Numbered from the stretch's first letter, positions 52,380-61,984 are shown. The stretch: 64,000 bases of DNA from Mycolicibacterium hassiacum DSM 44199 (GCF_900603025.1 NZ_LR026975.1:4030001-4094000); one strand, 5' to 3'. Translations and numbers: made by a program. Notes: generated by a model from the letters alone, not told the origin.

Positions 52380-53357
52380 GTGACCGTGCCCACATCCGAC
52401 GCGCCCACCCGCCGGTTCGTCGACACCAACGGGGTGCGGCTGCAGGTGACCGAGGCCGGCCCGCCCGGCGCACCGGTGGTGCTGTTGGCGCACGGGGTTC
52501 CGCAGCTGGGGTTCAGCTGGCGGCACCAGGTCGCGGCGCTCGCCGAGGCCGGCTACCGGGTGCTGGCGCCGGACCTGCGCGGCTACGGCGGCTCGTCGAA
52601 ACCCGAGCGGATCGAGGCGTACACCACGGTCGAATCGGCCGCCGACCTGGTCGGGCTGCTCGACGCCGCGGGTGCGGACCGGGCCGCGATCGTCGGCCAC
52701 GACTTCGGCGCCACACTGGCCTGGACGGCCTCGCTGCTGCACCCGGACCGGTTCGCCGGTGTGGCCGGGTTGAGCGTGCCGCCGGTGCCGCGCCCGCGGG
52801 TGCCTACCACCGACGCGTTCCGCCGCATCTTCGGCGACAACTTCTTCTACATCCTCTACTTCCAGCAGGTCGGCCCGCCGGACGCCGAACTCGACCGCGA
52901 TCCGGCCACCACGTTGCGCAAACTGTTCGGCTCGCCGGCGCTGGACGACCCGGCGGCCGCCGCCCGGATGGCCGCCCCCGGCCCGCAGGGGTTCCTGGAC
53001 CGCCTGCCCGACCCCGGCCGCCCGCCCGCGTGGCTGACCGTCGAGGAGTTCGCCGTCTACGTCGAGGAGTTCAGCCGCAACGGGTTCACCGCGCCGCTGA
53101 ACTGGTACCGCTGTTTCGACCGCAACTGGGAGCTGACCGCGACCACCCCGGCGGCCACCATCGCGGTGCCGAGGCTGTTCATCGGCGGCGGCGCCGACCC
53201 GACGCTGGCCTACACCCCGCGCGACCGGGTCCGCGAGGTGGTCAGCGGGCCCTACACCGAGGTGATGATCGACGGCGCCGGACACTGGCTGCCCGAGGAG
53301 CGGCCGCGCGAGATCAGCGAGCAGCTGATCCGGTTCCTGTCCGGGCTGGAGTTCTAG
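52380..53357 (+). CDS. ephA: Epoxide hydrolase EphA
   Basis: The 325-residue alpha/beta hydrolase has HGVPQLGFSWRHQ near the oxyanion site and the nucleophile elbow GHDFGAT, with Asp as expected for epoxide hydrolases. A late acidic residue (GGGADPT) and histidine (DGAGHWLPEE) complete the triad, and lid tyrosines (e.g. NFFYILYFQ) are present. The size matches EphA (Rv3617). Several starts (TTG 52374, GTG 52380, GTG 52386) are possible. It is divergent from ftsH. Confidence 0.9.
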   Translation: MTVPTSDAPTRRFVDTNGVRLQVTEAGPPGAPVVLLAHGVPQLGFSWRHQVAALAEAGYRVLAPDLRGYGGSSKPERIEAYTTVESAADLVGLLDAAGADRAAIVGHDFGATLAWTASLLHPDRFAGVAGLSVPPVPRPRVPTTDAFRRIFGDNFFYILYFQQVGPPDAELDRDPATTLRKLFGSPALDDPAAAARMAAPGPQGFLDRLPDPGRPPAWLTVEEFAVYVEEFSRNGFTAPLNWYRCFDRNWELTATTPAATIAVPRLFIGGGADPTLAYTPRDRVREVVSGPYTEVMIDGAGHWLPEERPREISEQLIRFLSGLEF

Positions 53358-53383
53358 CGAAGCCGGCAGGGTTCCGGCGCCAC

Positions 53384-53448
53384 CCCCGATTCCGGGCCCC
53401 GATTCCGGGCCCCAGTGCCGGACCCCAGTGCCGGGCCCCAATGCCGGT
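53384..53448 (+). repeat. 13-bp minisatellite between ephA and lpqG
   Basis: Five tandem 13-bp units run without a gap: CCCCGATTCCGGG twice, CCCCAGTGCCGGA, CCCCAGTGCCGGG and CCCCAATGCCGGT. The block lies in the 185-bp gap after ephA, upstream of lpqG. Confidence 0.9.
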
Positions 53449-53542
53449 CCGGCACAGCCGGATCCACCCGGGCTCCCGCCGGCGGCCCGAGTCCGGCGGC
53501 CGAGCAACGGCGCCGGCGCGTGCCTGACGTAAGGTTCACCCC

Positions 53543-54274
53543 ATGGGCATCGCAGCACGGATCAGCGCGCCGTTCGTCCTCCTCGTCGCCGCGGTCACGA
53601 CCGGTGTGCTGTCGGGCTGCGACGCCAGCCCGGGCCAGGTCGGCTCCGGTTCCGGCGGGGAACTGCGCCAGGTCACCGTCGTCGGCAGCGGTGAGGTGCG
53701 CGGCGCGCCGGACACCCTGAACGTCCGGGCCTCGGTGGAGGCCGTCGCCCCCGATGTCACCGGCGCGATGAACCAGACCAGCGAACGGGTGCAAGCGGTG
53801 ATCAACGCGCTGGTCGACGCCGGGGTGGACCGCGATGACATCAGCACCACCAACGTCAGCCTGCAGCCGCAGTTCGCCAACGACGGCAACACCATCACCG
53901 GCTACCGGGCCAGCAACGCGTTCGAGGTGAAGATCCGCCAAGTCGACGCCGCCTCGCCGGCGCTGGCCCTGATCATCAGCAGCGGCGGCAATTCCACCCG
54001 GATCAACAACGTCAGCTACACCATCGAGGACGACTCGCAGCTGGTGCGCGACGCCCGGGCGCGGGCCTTCGACGACGCCCGCGAACGCGCCGAACAGTAC
54101 GCGGAGCTGTCCGGGCTGAAGCTGGGCAAGGTCGTCTCGATCTCGGAGAGCAGCGAAACCCAGGCGCCGCCCACGCCGATGCCGCGGGCCGAGATGGCCG
54201 CCGCGCCGGTGCCGTTGGAGCCCGGTCAGCAGACCGTGCAGTTCTCGGTGACCGTGGTCTGGGAGCTCACCTAG
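53543..54274 (+). CDS. lpqG: SIMPL-domain lipoprotein LpqG
   Basis: The 243-residue protein has a lipoprotein signal with lipobox LSGC and a SIMPL (DUF541) domain: VTVVGSGEVRGAPDTLNVRASVE at the start and FSVTVVWELT at the end. Such proteins sit at the cell envelope; their role is poorly known. In M. tuberculosis LpqG is Rv3623, after the ESX-related block that is missing here. It converges on the molybdenum enzyme gene. Confidence 0.9.
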   Translation: MGIAARISAPFVLLVAAVTTGVLSGCDASPGQVGSGSGGELRQVTVVGSGEVRGAPDTLNVRASVEAVAPDVTGAMNQTSERVQAVINALVDAGVDRDDISTTNVSLQPQFANDGNTITGYRASNAFEVKIRQVDAASPALALIISSGGNSTRINNVSYTIEDDSQLVRDARARAFDDARERAEQYAELSGLKLGKVVSISESSETQAPPTPMPRAEMAAAPVPLEPGQQTVQFSVTVVWELT

Positions 54275-54294
54275 ACCGGTGGACCGAGGCCGGG

Positions 54295-56514
54295 CTAACC
54301 GGCCGGGGCGATGTCGACCGGGATGCCGTTGAGCACCGCGGTGCCCGACAGGGGATCGAGCCGGCTGCCGTCGTTGAGCTGGTTGACGTTGACGCCGGGA
54401 TGGTCGGCGGCCACCCGCTGGCCGGTGCCGTCGCGGTCGTGTCCCCAGCCGTGCGGCAGCGACACCACCCCGCGGCGCATCTCGTCGCTGCGCTCCACCG
54501 GCGCCGACAGCTCCCCGCCCGGCCCCTTGACGACCGCGGTGTCGGTGAGCCCGAGTTCGGCGGCGTCGTCGGGATGGATCCGCAGCGTGCACCGGTTGCT
54601 GCCGCCGACCAGCGCGGGCAGGTTGTGCATCCAGCTGTTGTTGGAGCGCAGATGGCGCCGGCCGATCAGCACGAAGCCGTGGTCGCGGCGGTCGAGGTCG
54701 GCGCGCAGCCGGTCGACGTCGGCGAGCAGCGGCTGCGGCGCCAACTCGATCCGCCCCGACGGGGTGCGCAGCAGCTCGGGCAGCCGGGGCCGCAGCGGGC
54801 CGAGGTCGATACCGTGCGGTGCGGCCTTGACCCGCTGCAGGGTCAGCCCGTCGGGCTTGGCGCCGAACGCGTCGCCGTACGGGCCGAGCCGCAGCATCAT
54901 GTCCAGCCGCCGCTCGTAGCCGGGGCCGGGCGGCAGCATGCCCACCAGTTCCTTGACCGGGCGGCCGGCCACCGGCGAGTCCGGGTCGGCGGTCTCCTTG
55001 GCCAGCGTCGTGGCGATCACCTGCTCGTCGACCAGTGCCGGATCGCCGTCCGGGCCGGCGCCGAACACGATCAGGATGAGCCGCGACAGGATCTCCGCCT
55101 CGTCCGGGCGGCCGGAAAGCGGCAGCGGCGCAGGGGAATACCGGACGTTGTTGCGCACCGCGAGGTTGTTCAGCGCGAAGTCGAAGTGCGGGCTGCGCGA
55201 CGGCGGCGGGGGCGGCAGGATCACGTCGGCGTGCCGGGTGGTCTCGTTGAGGTAGGGGTCGACGCTGACCATGAACCCCAGCCCCGCGAGCGCCCGGTCG
55301 AGCCGGTCGCCGTCGGGCGCCGACAGCACCGGGTTGCCCGCGATGGTGATCAGCGCCTTGATCTGCCCGTCGCCGGGGGTGTCGATCTCCTCGGCCAGCG
55401 CGGTCGCCGGAAACTCCGACAGCACTTCGGGATATCCCGACACCCGGCTGCGCCACCGGCCGGTGGTGAACCCGCGACCGGGCCGCGGCGGACGCGGCGC
55501 GGGGGCGGTGGGGCCGAGCGGGAACATCACCCCGCCGGGGCGGTCCAGGTTGCCGGTCAGCACGTTGACCGCGTCCACCAGCCAGCTGGTCAGGGTGCCG
55601 AATTCGACAGTGCAGGTTCCGATCCGGCCGTACACCGCGGCGGTGGGAGCGGCGGCGAGTTCGCGGGCCAGGGTGCGGATCTCGCCGGCGTCGACGCCGC
55701 AGTAGCCGGCGACCCGCTCCGGGGTGAAATCCGCTGCCACCCGCTGCATTTCGTCCACACCGTGGACGTGGTCGGCGAGTGCTCCGAGATCGGCCAGCCG
55801 CTCGTCGAACAGCACGTTCACCACCGCCTGCAGCAGGGCGGCGTCGGTGCCGGGGCGTACCGCCAGATGCCGGTCGGCGAGTTCGGCGGTGCGGGTGCGG
55901 GCCGGATCGATGACCACCAGCCGGCCGCCGCGGCGGCGCAGCGCCTTGAGCCGGCCGACGAAGTCCGGCGCGGTGGCCAGACTGCCGTTGGAGACAACGG
56001 GATTCGCACCGATGATGACGAGGTAGTCGGTGCGGTCGAGATCCGGGACGGTGAACGCGACCGGGCTGCCGAACATCAGCCCGAGCGCGACGTGTTTGGG
56101 CATCTGGTCCAGCGTGCTGGCGCTGAACACCTGACGGGTGCCCAGCGCGCGGATGAGCACCGGCGGGTACAGCGCGCCGGCGACGGTGTGGGCGTTGGGG
56201 TTGCCCAGATACACCCCGACGGCCCCACCGCCGTGTTCGCCCAGCACCGCGCCCAGCCCGGCGGCGACCGCGGCGAACGCCTCGGCCCAACTCGCGGGAA
56301 CGAGCCGGCCGTCGCGGCGCACCAGCGGTCCGGGCAGCCGGTCGGGGTCGTTGTCGAGCTCGGCGAAGCTCGCGCCCTTGGGGCAGATGAACCCGGCGCT
56401 GAACACGTCGTCCTTGTCGCCGCGGGCGCCGGTCACCCGGCCGTCGGCGATGGTGAGCGTCAGGCCGCAGGTGGCCTCGCACAGCGGGCAGATGCGCAGC
56501 ACGGTGTCGGTCAT
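54295..56514 (-). CDS. Molybdopterin-dependent oxidoreductase, formate-dehydrogenase-like
   Basis: The 739-residue protein has an N-terminal [4Fe-4S] site (CPLCEATC...CPKG), the molybdopterin oxidoreductase domain (YLVIIGANPVVSNGSLATAPDFVGRLKALRRRGGRLVVIDP) and a C-terminal dinucleotide-binding domain (CTLRIHPDDAAELGLTDTAVV). The substrate is not clear. No partner subunit or twin-arginine signal is seen, so it may be a cytoplasmic soluble enzyme. It stands alone upstream of hpt with an inverted repeat between. Confidence 0.88.
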   Translation of the reverse strand: MTDTVLRICPLCEATCGLTLTIADGRVTGARGDKDDVFSAGFICPKGASFAELDNDPDRLPGPLVRRDGRLVPASWAEAFAAVAAGLGAVLGEHGGGAVGVYLGNPNAHTVAGALYPPVLIRALGTRQVFSASTLDQMPKHVALGLMFGSPVAFTVPDLDRTDYLVIIGANPVVSNGSLATAPDFVGRLKALRRRGGRLVVIDPARTRTAELADRHLAVRPGTDAALLQAVVNVLFDERLADLGALADHVHGVDEMQRVAADFTPERVAGYCGVDAGEIRTLARELAAAPTAAVYGRIGTCTVEFGTLTSWLVDAVNVLTGNLDRPGGVMFPLGPTAPAPRPPRPGRGFTTGRWRSRVSGYPEVLSEFPATALAEEIDTPGDGQIKALITIAGNPVLSAPDGDRLDRALAGLGFMVSVDPYLNETTRHADVILPPPPPSRSPHFDFALNNLAVRNNVRYSPAPLPLSGRPDEAEILSRLILIVFGAGPDGDPALVDEQVIATTLAKETADPDSPVAGRPVKELVGMLPPGPGYERRLDMMLRLGPYGDAFGAKPDGLTLQRVKAAPHGIDLGPLRPRLPELLRTPSGRIELAPQPLLADVDRLRADLDRRDHGFVLIGRRHLRSNNSWMHNLPALVGGSNRCTLRIHPDDAAELGLTDTAVVKGPGGELSAPVERSDEMRRGVVSLPHGWGHDRDGTGQRVAADHPGVNVNQLNDGSRLDPLSGTAVLNGIPVDIAPAG

Positions 56515-56524
56515 GGCCTCAATC

Positions 56525-56592
56525 CTGCGCCGAAAGTGAAGCCAGGGCTGTTGATCGCCGGGATTTACCGCCGTGGGTTCACTTTCGCGCAG
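56525..56592. repeat. Inverted repeat between the molybdenum enzyme gene and hpt
   Basis: CTGCGCCGAAAGTGAA (56525-56540) and TTCACTTTCGCGCAG (56578-56592) are inverted copies with one extra base in the left arm and 37 bp between. The position suits control of the gene at 54295-56514, or termination after hpt. Confidence 0.6.
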
Positions 56593-56607
56593 AGGTCGGG
56601 GCCGAGT

Positions 56608-57198
56608 TCACTGCTCGGCGTAGACCCGCGGGTGCAGCGTGCCGATGTAGGGGAGGTCCCGGTAGCGCTCCGCGTAGTCCAGGCCGTAGCCGACGACGAA
56701 CTCGTTGGGGATGTCGAACCCGACGTAGGCGATGTCGACGTCGGCGCGCACCGCCTCGGGTTTGCGCATCAGCGCGCACACCCGCAGCGAACGCGGATTG
56801 CGGGTGGCCAGGTTGCGCAGCAGCCACGACAGGGTCAGCCCGGAATCGACGATGTCCTCGACGATCAGCACGTCGCGGCCGCTGATGTCGCGGTCGAGGT
56901 CCTTGAGGATGCGGACCACCCCCGACGACGAAGTCGACGACCCGTAGGAGCTGACCGCCATGAACTCCATCTGCACCGGCAGCGGGATGGCACGGGCCAG
57001 ATCGGTGACGAAGAACACCGCGCCCTTGAGCACCGTGACCAGCAGCAGGTCCTGCCCGGACGCCCGGCACGTCTCGGCGTAGTCCTCGCCCACCCGCGCA
57101 CCGAGTTCAGCGATCTTGGCCTGGATCTGTTCGGAGGTGAGAAGCACCGACTTGATGTCGCCGGGATACAGCTCGGCGGATTGCGCAGCCACGTGCAC
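56608..57198 (-). CDS. hpt: Hypoxanthine phosphoribosyltransferase
   Basis: Hpt salvages hypoxanthine and guanine with PRPP. The 196-residue protein has the PRPP-binding loop [33 protein letters not shown] and the late [18 protein letters not shown]. The GTG start at 57198 gives a usual family length. It follows tilS by 13 bp, as in many bacteria. Confidence 0.95.
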   Translation of the reverse strand: MHVAAQSAELYPGDIKSVLLTSEQIQAKIAELGARVGEDYAETCRASGQDLLLVTVLKGAVFFVTDLARAIPLPVQMEFMAVSSYGSSTSSSGVVRILKDLDRDISGRDVLIVEDIVDSGLTLSWLLRNLATRNPRSLRVCALMRKPEAVRADVDIAYVGFDIPNEFVVGYGLDYAERYRDLPYIGTLHPRVYAEQ

Positions 57199-57211
57199 AG
57201 CGTGCCATGCC

Positions 57212-58174
57212 TCAGACCGGTTCGGTGTGCAGGGTCAGCCTGCCGCCGCTGCGCCGAGCGAACAACCGGGTGCGGGCCAGCCGCGACCCGACCGCCACCC
57301 CACCCTGACCGCGCCAGGCGGTGATCAGCGCGTCGACCGCCCGGATCTGCTTGTCGGTCAGATCGGTCGCGCCGCCGGCGAGCAGCCAGCCCCGCAGCAC
57401 CCGCCGCCGCAGCGCGGGATCGAGCGTCTCGAGCCGGCGCACGTCGAGCCCGGCGTCGGTGCTCGCCTCGGCGCGGACGGCGTCGGCCAGCCGGTCCAGG
57501 CAGTCGGTGTCCTCGCGCAGCGCGGCCGCCGTGCGGGCCAGCGCCTCGGCCACCCCGCCGCCGAGCACGTCCTCCAGCAGCGGCAGCACCTCGGTGCGCA
57601 GCCGGACCCGGGTGAACCGCCGGTCGGTGTTGTGCGGGTCCTGCCACGGGGTCAGCCCCAGCTCGGCGCAGGCGGCGTGGGTGACCGCGCGCCGTACCTC
57701 GAGCAGTGGCCGGCACCACGGCGGGTCGTAGGGCCGCATCCCGGCGATCGACCGGGGCCCCGACCCGCGGCCCAGCCCCAACAGCACCGTCTCGGCCTGA
57801 TCGTCGAGGGTGTGGGCCAGCAGCACCGGGGCGTCGCCGCGGGCTTTGCGCAGCGCCTCGTAGCGGGCGGTGCGCGCCGCCGCCTCCAGTCCGCCGTCCC
57901 GGCCGACCTCGACGGTGAGCACCTGCACCGCAACGCATCCCAGCGCCAGCGCCTGATCGCGGGCGGTGTGCGCCACCCGGTCGGAGCCGGCTTGCAGCCG
58001 GTGGTCGACGATCAGCGCGGTGGTGGGACGAAGCCGGGCCGCGACGGCGGTGAGCGCCAGCGAGTCCGCCCCACCGGAGAGCGCCACACACCAGCCGGGC
58101 ACGTCGACGGCGTGGTGGCGGCAGAACTGGTCCACCGCCGCGGTCAGCGCGGCTACAGCACCCGATCGATCCAC
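57212..58174 (-). CDS. tilS: tRNA(Ile)-lysidine synthetase TilS
   Basis: TilS changes C34 of tRNA-Ile2 to lysidine so it reads AUA. The 320-residue protein has the PP-loop [22 protein letters not shown] and [22 protein letters not shown], and a shortened C-terminal part as in other actinobacteria. The 5' end overlaps the upstream metalloprotease gene by 22 nt. Confidence 0.95.
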   Translation of the reverse strand: MDRSGAVAALTAAVDQFCRHHAVDVPGWCVALSGGADSLALTAVAARLRPTTALIVDHRLQAGSDRVAHTARDQALALGCVAVQVLTVEVGRDGGLEAAARTARYEALRKARGDAPVLLAHTLDDQAETVLLGLGRGSGPRSIAGMRPYDPPWCRPLLEVRRAVTHAACAELGLTPWQDPHNTDRRFTRVRLRTEVLPLLEDVLGGGVAEALARTAAALREDTDCLDRLADAVRAEASTDAGLDVRRLETLDPALRRRVLRGWLLAGGATDLTDKQIRAVDALITAWRGQGGVAVGSRLARTRLFARRSGGRLTLHTEPV

Positions 58175-59223
58175 AGCTGCGGCTCGTCGATCTCGGCGGG
58201 CAGCGGCAGGTTCTCCGGTCCGGACCAGATCGCGTTGAATCGGGCCATGCCGACCCGGGCCACCACGTGGTCGACGAACGCCTTGCCGCGGGTGTACTGG
58301 CTCATCTTGGCGTCCACCCCCAGCAGCGCCCGCAGCAGCCGCTGCAGCGGCGGTTGGCTGCGTCGGCGACGCTCGTCGAAGCGGCTGCGGATCACCGCCA
58401 CCGACGGAACCACCGCCGGACCCACCGCGTCCATCACGTGCTCGGCGTGCCCCTCCAGCAGCGTGCCCAGCACCAGCAGCTGGTCCAGGGCGCGGCGCTG
58501 CGGTTCGGCCTGCACCGCCCGCATCAGCCCGATCACCCCGGACGAGTACGGGTCGCCGCCGGAGCCGTCGGCGGCGGCGCGCCGGTCGCGCACGTACTCG
58601 GCGAGCCGGCCCACCAGCTCACCGACGTCGTTGCCGGGCTCCTCGGTGAGCACCGCCAGCGACTGCGACATGTGGTCGGCCAGCCAGGGATTGGCGCGGA
58701 ACTGCACCCGGTGGGTCACCTCGTGCAGGCACACCCACATCCGGAAATCGGTGGGCCGCACCCGCAGTTGGCGTTCCACCGCGATCACGTTCGGGTAGAC
58801 CAGCAGCAGCTCCCCGCCGTGCGGACCGAACGGGTCGTACTGGCCGAGGATGCCCTGCGACACGAACGCCAGCACCGCGCCGGTCTGCGCGCCGGTGATC
58901 CGGCCGGCGAACGACGGCCGGTTGCCGTCGGGCTGTTCGCCGCCGGTCATCACCCGCATCGATTCGGTGGCCGAGCGGATCCACTCGCGGCGGTCGACGA
59001 TGCGGGCCTCCGGGATCTGATCGCCCTCGTTGAGGCCGGTCAGCTCACGCACCGGCACCTCGGCGCGGCGGGACAGTTCGGTGAGTTGTTCGACGGCCTG
59101 CCGGCGGGTGTACTCGGTGGCCGCCGGGCCGGGCCGGGCCAGTTTCTCGCCGACGGTGGCGGCGAACCGCCAGTCGACCGCACGGCCGACGCTCAGCCGG
59201 GTCTGCTGGGCCGGTGGGCTCAT
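58153..59223 (-). CDS. Zinc metalloprotease-like protein, DUF2342 (Rv3626c-like)
   Basis: The 356-residue protein has the zinc-binding HEVTH motif (CLHEVTHRVQF), with a downstream EGHAEH that probably gives the third ligand. This is the DUF2342 family of zincin-like proteins in actinobacteria; the substrate is unknown. The ATG at 59221-59223 overlaps the dacB stop (ATGA). Confidence 0.88.
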   Translation of the reverse strand: MSPPAQQTRLSVGRAVDWRFAATVGEKLARPGPAATEYTRRQAVEQLTELSRRAEVPVRELTGLNEGDQIPEARIVDRREWIRSATESMRVMTGGEQPDGNRPSFAGRITGAQTGAVLAFVSQGILGQYDPFGPHGGELLLVYPNVIAVERQLRVRPTDFRMWVCLHEVTHRVQFRANPWLADHMSQSLAVLTEEPGNDVGELVGRLAEYVRDRRAAADGSGGDPYSSGVIGLMRAVQAEPQRRALDQLLVLGTLLEGHAEHVMDAVGPAVVPSVAVIRSRFDERRRRSQPPLQRLLRALLGVDAKMSQYTRGKAFVDHVVARVGMARFNAIWSGPENLPLPAEIDEPQLWIDRVL

Positions 59224-60596
59224 CGGCTGCACCCGCAGGACCGCAGCACGGCGGCGACGTTGTCCAGCGCGACCCGGCCCATGGGGCCGGCGTCGTTGGA
59301 GATCAGCGCGAAGGTCAGCACCCGTCCGCTCCGGTCGGTCACGATGCCGGCCAGCGTATTGGTGCCGGTCAGCGAGCCGGTCTTGGCGCGCAGGAACCCG
59401 GTGGCCGCCCGCCCGGCCTCGGTGTCGAGGTAGCGGTTGGACAGGGTTCCGCTGCCGCCGGCGATCGGCAGCAGTTCCACCAGCGGCCGCAGCGCGGGGG
59501 TGCGGTCACCGGCGGCGGCGTTGACGACGTCGTCGAGGGTCAGCGCGGTGAGCCGGTTGTCCACCGACAGCCCGGAGGAGTCGAACAGCCGGGCGCCTGC
59601 GGTGTTGATGCCGACGGACCGCAGCCGGTCCAGCACCGCCTCGACCGCGCCGGCGAAACTCTGCGGGCGGCCGGTGGCCGCGGCCACCTCGCGGCCGATC
59701 GCCTCGGCCATCACGTTGTCGGAGGCGTACATCATGTCGCGGAGCCGGTCGATCAGCGGCGGGGACTGCACCGAGCCGATCTCGTGGGTGGTGCGCGCCG
59801 GGCCGCGCAGCACGGTGACCCGGTTCGGGTCGACGCCGAGCGCGGCCGCCAGCGCCCGGCCGGCGTCCAGGGCCGGGGTGTGCGACCGCCGCGAGTCGAA
59901 GCTGACCGGCTGGGTACGGCCGCCGTCGAGCATGACGGCCTCCATCGGGGCGATGTCGCCGCCGTCGATGTCGAGCGGATCCCAGCCGGGCGCCATGGTC
60001 GGCCCGCTGTAGGCGCTGATGTCGACCTCCACGGCGGTGGGGCTGATCCCGGCGCGGCGCACCTGTTCGGCCAGATCGCTGATGCGGGCGGCGTCGCGGT
60101 ACCAGGTGTCCTCGTCCGGCGGGGCGGCCGACAGGGTCGGGTCACCCCCGCCCTTGAGCACCACCACCCCCGGACGCTCACCGGCCAGCACCCGCGTGGT
60201 CAGCCGCGCGTCGCGGGGCAGCGTCAGCAGCGCGGCCGCCGCGGTGAGCGTCTTGTTCGTCGACGCGGGCTGCATCGGGACGGTCGCACCCTGCGACCAC
60301 AGCTCGGCGCCGGTGAGGGCGTCGCTGACCCGGCCGGTGAACTTGCCGAGGTTCGGGTCGGCCAGCGCCGGGGCAAGTGCGGCGGCCAGCCGGGCCGGTT
60401 CGGGCCGGGGCGCGGTGTCGGCGACCGGGACCACCGCGGGTTTGGCGGTGACCGGAGCCGGCAGCGGTTTGCCCGCCGCGGCGTCGGGTGAGCCGCCGGT
60501 GACCACCGCGGCGACCGCGACCACGGCCGCAACCAGCACCAGCACCGCCACGCCGATCAGCGCGTGGGTGGATCGCCGCCACCGCGTCGGTCGCAT
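59220..60596 (-). CDS. dacB: D-alanyl-D-alanine carboxypeptidase, PBP4 type
   Basis: The 458-residue protein trims peptidoglycan side chains outside the membrane. It has an N-terminal transmembrane anchor ([20 protein letters not shown]) and the three penicillin-binding motifs: STNK (PASTNKTL), SDN (YASDNVMAE) and KTG (RAKTGSLTG). The ATG at 60594-60596 is used; an upstream frame to 60791 crosses into the ppa promoter. It matches Rv3627c and is divergent from ppa. Confidence 0.94.
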   Translation of the reverse strand: MRPTRWRRSTHALIGVAVLVLVAAVVAVAAVVTGGSPDAAAGKPLPAPVTAKPAVVPVADTAPRPEPARLAAALAPALADPNLGKFTGRVSDALTGAELWSQGATVPMQPASTNKTLTAAAALLTLPRDARLTTRVLAGERPGVVVLKGGGDPTLSAAPPDEDTWYRDAARISDLAEQVRRAGISPTAVEVDISAYSGPTMAPGWDPLDIDGGDIAPMEAVMLDGGRTQPVSFDSRRSHTPALDAGRALAAALGVDPNRVTVLRGPARTTHEIGSVQSPPLIDRLRDMMYASDNVMAEAIGREVAAATGRPQSFAGAVEAVLDRLRSVGINTAGARLFDSSGLSVDNRLTALTLDDVVNAAAGDRTPALRPLVELLPIAGGSGTLSNRYLDTEAGRAATGFLRAKTGSLTGTNTLAGIVTDRSGRVLTFALISNDAGPMGRVALDNVAAVLRSCGCSR

Positions 60597-60795
60597 TGCT
60601 CTCCCGTTTCGTTCGGACTCCCCCAGTACAGCAGGGTATCCCTCCATTAATGTTGACCCGCACGTCGTCACAGGCGGCGCGATGCCGGCACGGGGTCGCC
60701 GGGGTGCCTCGTCGCCGGAGACGACACAGCAGGCCTGTCGGCGCCGACGACACAGGACACGAGAAGGCAGACAGAGAAAGCAAGGAGCCATCGCG

Positions 60796-61284
60796 GTGGG
60801 TTACGACGTTGTCATCGAGATCCCGAAGGGGTCGCGCAACAAGTACGAGGTCGACCATGAGACGGGCCGGGTGAAGCTGGATCGCTACCTGTACACGCCC
60901 ATGGGCTACCCGACCGACTACGGGTTCTTCGAGAACACGCTGGGTGAGGACGGCGACCCGCTGGACGCGATGGTGTTGTTGACCGAATCGGTGTTCCCGG
61001 GCTGCGTCGTCGAGGTGCGCCCGGTGGCGATGTTCAAGATGACCGACGAGGCCGGTGGCGACGACAAGATCCTGTGCGTGCCCGCCGACGACCCGCGCTG
61101 GGACCACATTCAGGACGTCGGTGACGTGAACAGCTTCGAACTGGAGGCGATCAAGCACTTCTTCGTGCACTACAAGGACCTGGAGCCGGGCAAGTACGTC
61201 AAGGCCGCCGACTGGGTGGGCCGCGACGAGGCGGTGGCCGAGCTCGAGCGGTCGGTGGAGCGGTTCAAGCAGTCGTCGCACTGA
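60796..61284 (+). CDS. ppa: Inorganic pyrophosphatase
   Basis: Ppa hydrolyses pyrophosphate to drive biosynthesis. The 162-residue protein has [36 protein letters not shown] with the metal aspartates, and [18 protein letters not shown]. Its length equals the M. tuberculosis enzyme. GTG 60796 follows an aaggag site 8 bp upstream; the longer frame is antisense to dacB. A terminator follows. Confidence 0.96.
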   Translation: MGYDVVIEIPKGSRNKYEVDHETGRVKLDRYLYTPMGYPTDYGFFENTLGEDGDPLDAMVLLTESVFPGCVVEVRPVAMFKMTDEAGGDDKILCVPADDPRWDHIQDVGDVNSFELEAIKHFFVHYKDLEPGKYVKAADWVGRDEAVAELERSVERFKQSSH

Positions 61285-61301
61285 CGGCCGCACCGAGTCG
61301 T

Positions 61302-61346
61302 TCACCCGGGCCCGGGGTGCGACACGCCCGGCCCCGGGTGAGTTTT
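61302..61346 (+). terminator. Intrinsic terminator after ppa
   Basis: TCACCCGGGCCCGGG (61302-61316) pairs with CCCGGCCCCGGGTGA (61327-61341), with one mismatch, and is followed by GTTTT. It lies 17 bp after the ppa stop. Confidence 0.87.
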
Positions 61347-61407
61347 CCTGGCCGTAACATCGGTTAACGTTGCGGTGCTCTGCGGCGCCGATCATGACTG
61401 TGTGTTG

Positions 61408-61926
61408 ATGCATCAGGGGATCGGCCTCGACGCGTTCAACGCACTGCCCATGCGCCGGGCCGTCCATGCGGTGTTCGAATGCTGCTACAGCGTGTCGATG
61501 GCCACCGATCTGGCGCGCGGTCGACCGTATGCCAGCCACGACGAGCTGTTCCGCGCCGCGGACCGGCTGCTGTTCGAGCTGGGTGAGGAGTCCATCGACC
61601 TGATCCTGCAGGCCTATCCCGACATCGGGCGCCGTCCCGGCAGCGAGAAGTCGGCGAAGGAACAGTGCGCGGTGTGGAGCTCCGAGCCCGAGGTGATGGC
61701 GGAGCTCAACCAGGCCTCGAAACACTACCTGGAGCATTTCGGCTTCGGCTTCGTGATGTACGTGGGCGGGTTGTCCGCCCAGGAGGTGCTCACCGCACTG
61801 CACCAGCGGCTGCACCACGACACCGAGACCGAGCGCAAGGTGGTCCGCAACGAGTTGGCCCGCATCAACCGCACCCGGCTGGAGCGGATGCTGGGCCCCG
61901 AGGGCGGCTACGACAACTGGTACTGA
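61408..61926 (+). CDS. UraD-like (OHCU decarboxylase family) protein
   Basis: The 172-residue protein resembles 2-oxo-4-hydroxy-4-carboxy-5-ureidoimidazoline decarboxylases, which act late in urate breakdown: FNALPMRRAVHAVFECCYS, ARGRPYASHDELFRAAD, and QEVLTALHQRLHHDTETERKVVRNELARINRTRLERML. The usual catalytic HP motif reads YPDIG, with tyrosine in place of histidine. No other urate gene is near. ATG 61408 is used; GTG 61402 is also possible. Its stop lies inside the first copy of a 13-bp repeat. Confidence 0.72.
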   Translation: MHQGIGLDAFNALPMRRAVHAVFECCYSVSMATDLARGRPYASHDELFRAADRLLFELGEESIDLILQAYPDIGRRPGSEKSAKEQCAVWSSEPEVMAELNQASKHYLEHFGFGFVMYVGGLSAQEVLTALHQRLHHDTETERKVVRNELARINRTRLERMLGPEGGYDNWY

Positions 61927-61963
61927 CAACTGGTACTGACAACCGGTACCGACAACTGGTACT
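61912..61963 (+). repeat. 13-bp tandem repeat spanning the UraD-like stop codon
   Basis: Four tandem copies of GACAACTGGTACT (the third with two changes) run from 61912. The first copy encodes the last codons (D-N-W-Y) and, with the next base pair of the second copy, forms the TGA stop, so the C-terminal end is repeated three more times after the gene. Confidence 0.92.
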
Positions 61964-61984
61964 GGTTCGACCGGCTGCCGGCCG

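Noticed and set aside
53384..53448. Possible CRISPR or terminator
   Set aside because: The units are contiguous 13-bp repeats with no spacers and no clear hairpin plus T run.
53354..56482. 1,042-codon minus-strand frame overlapping the molybdenum enzyme in another frame
   Set aside because: The 54295-56514 frame has clear cysteine and cofactor motifs; this one is low-complexity and also antisense to lpqG.
61912..61963. Possible CRISPR array
   Set aside because: The units are 13 bp and directly adjacent with no spacers, so it is a tandem repeat.
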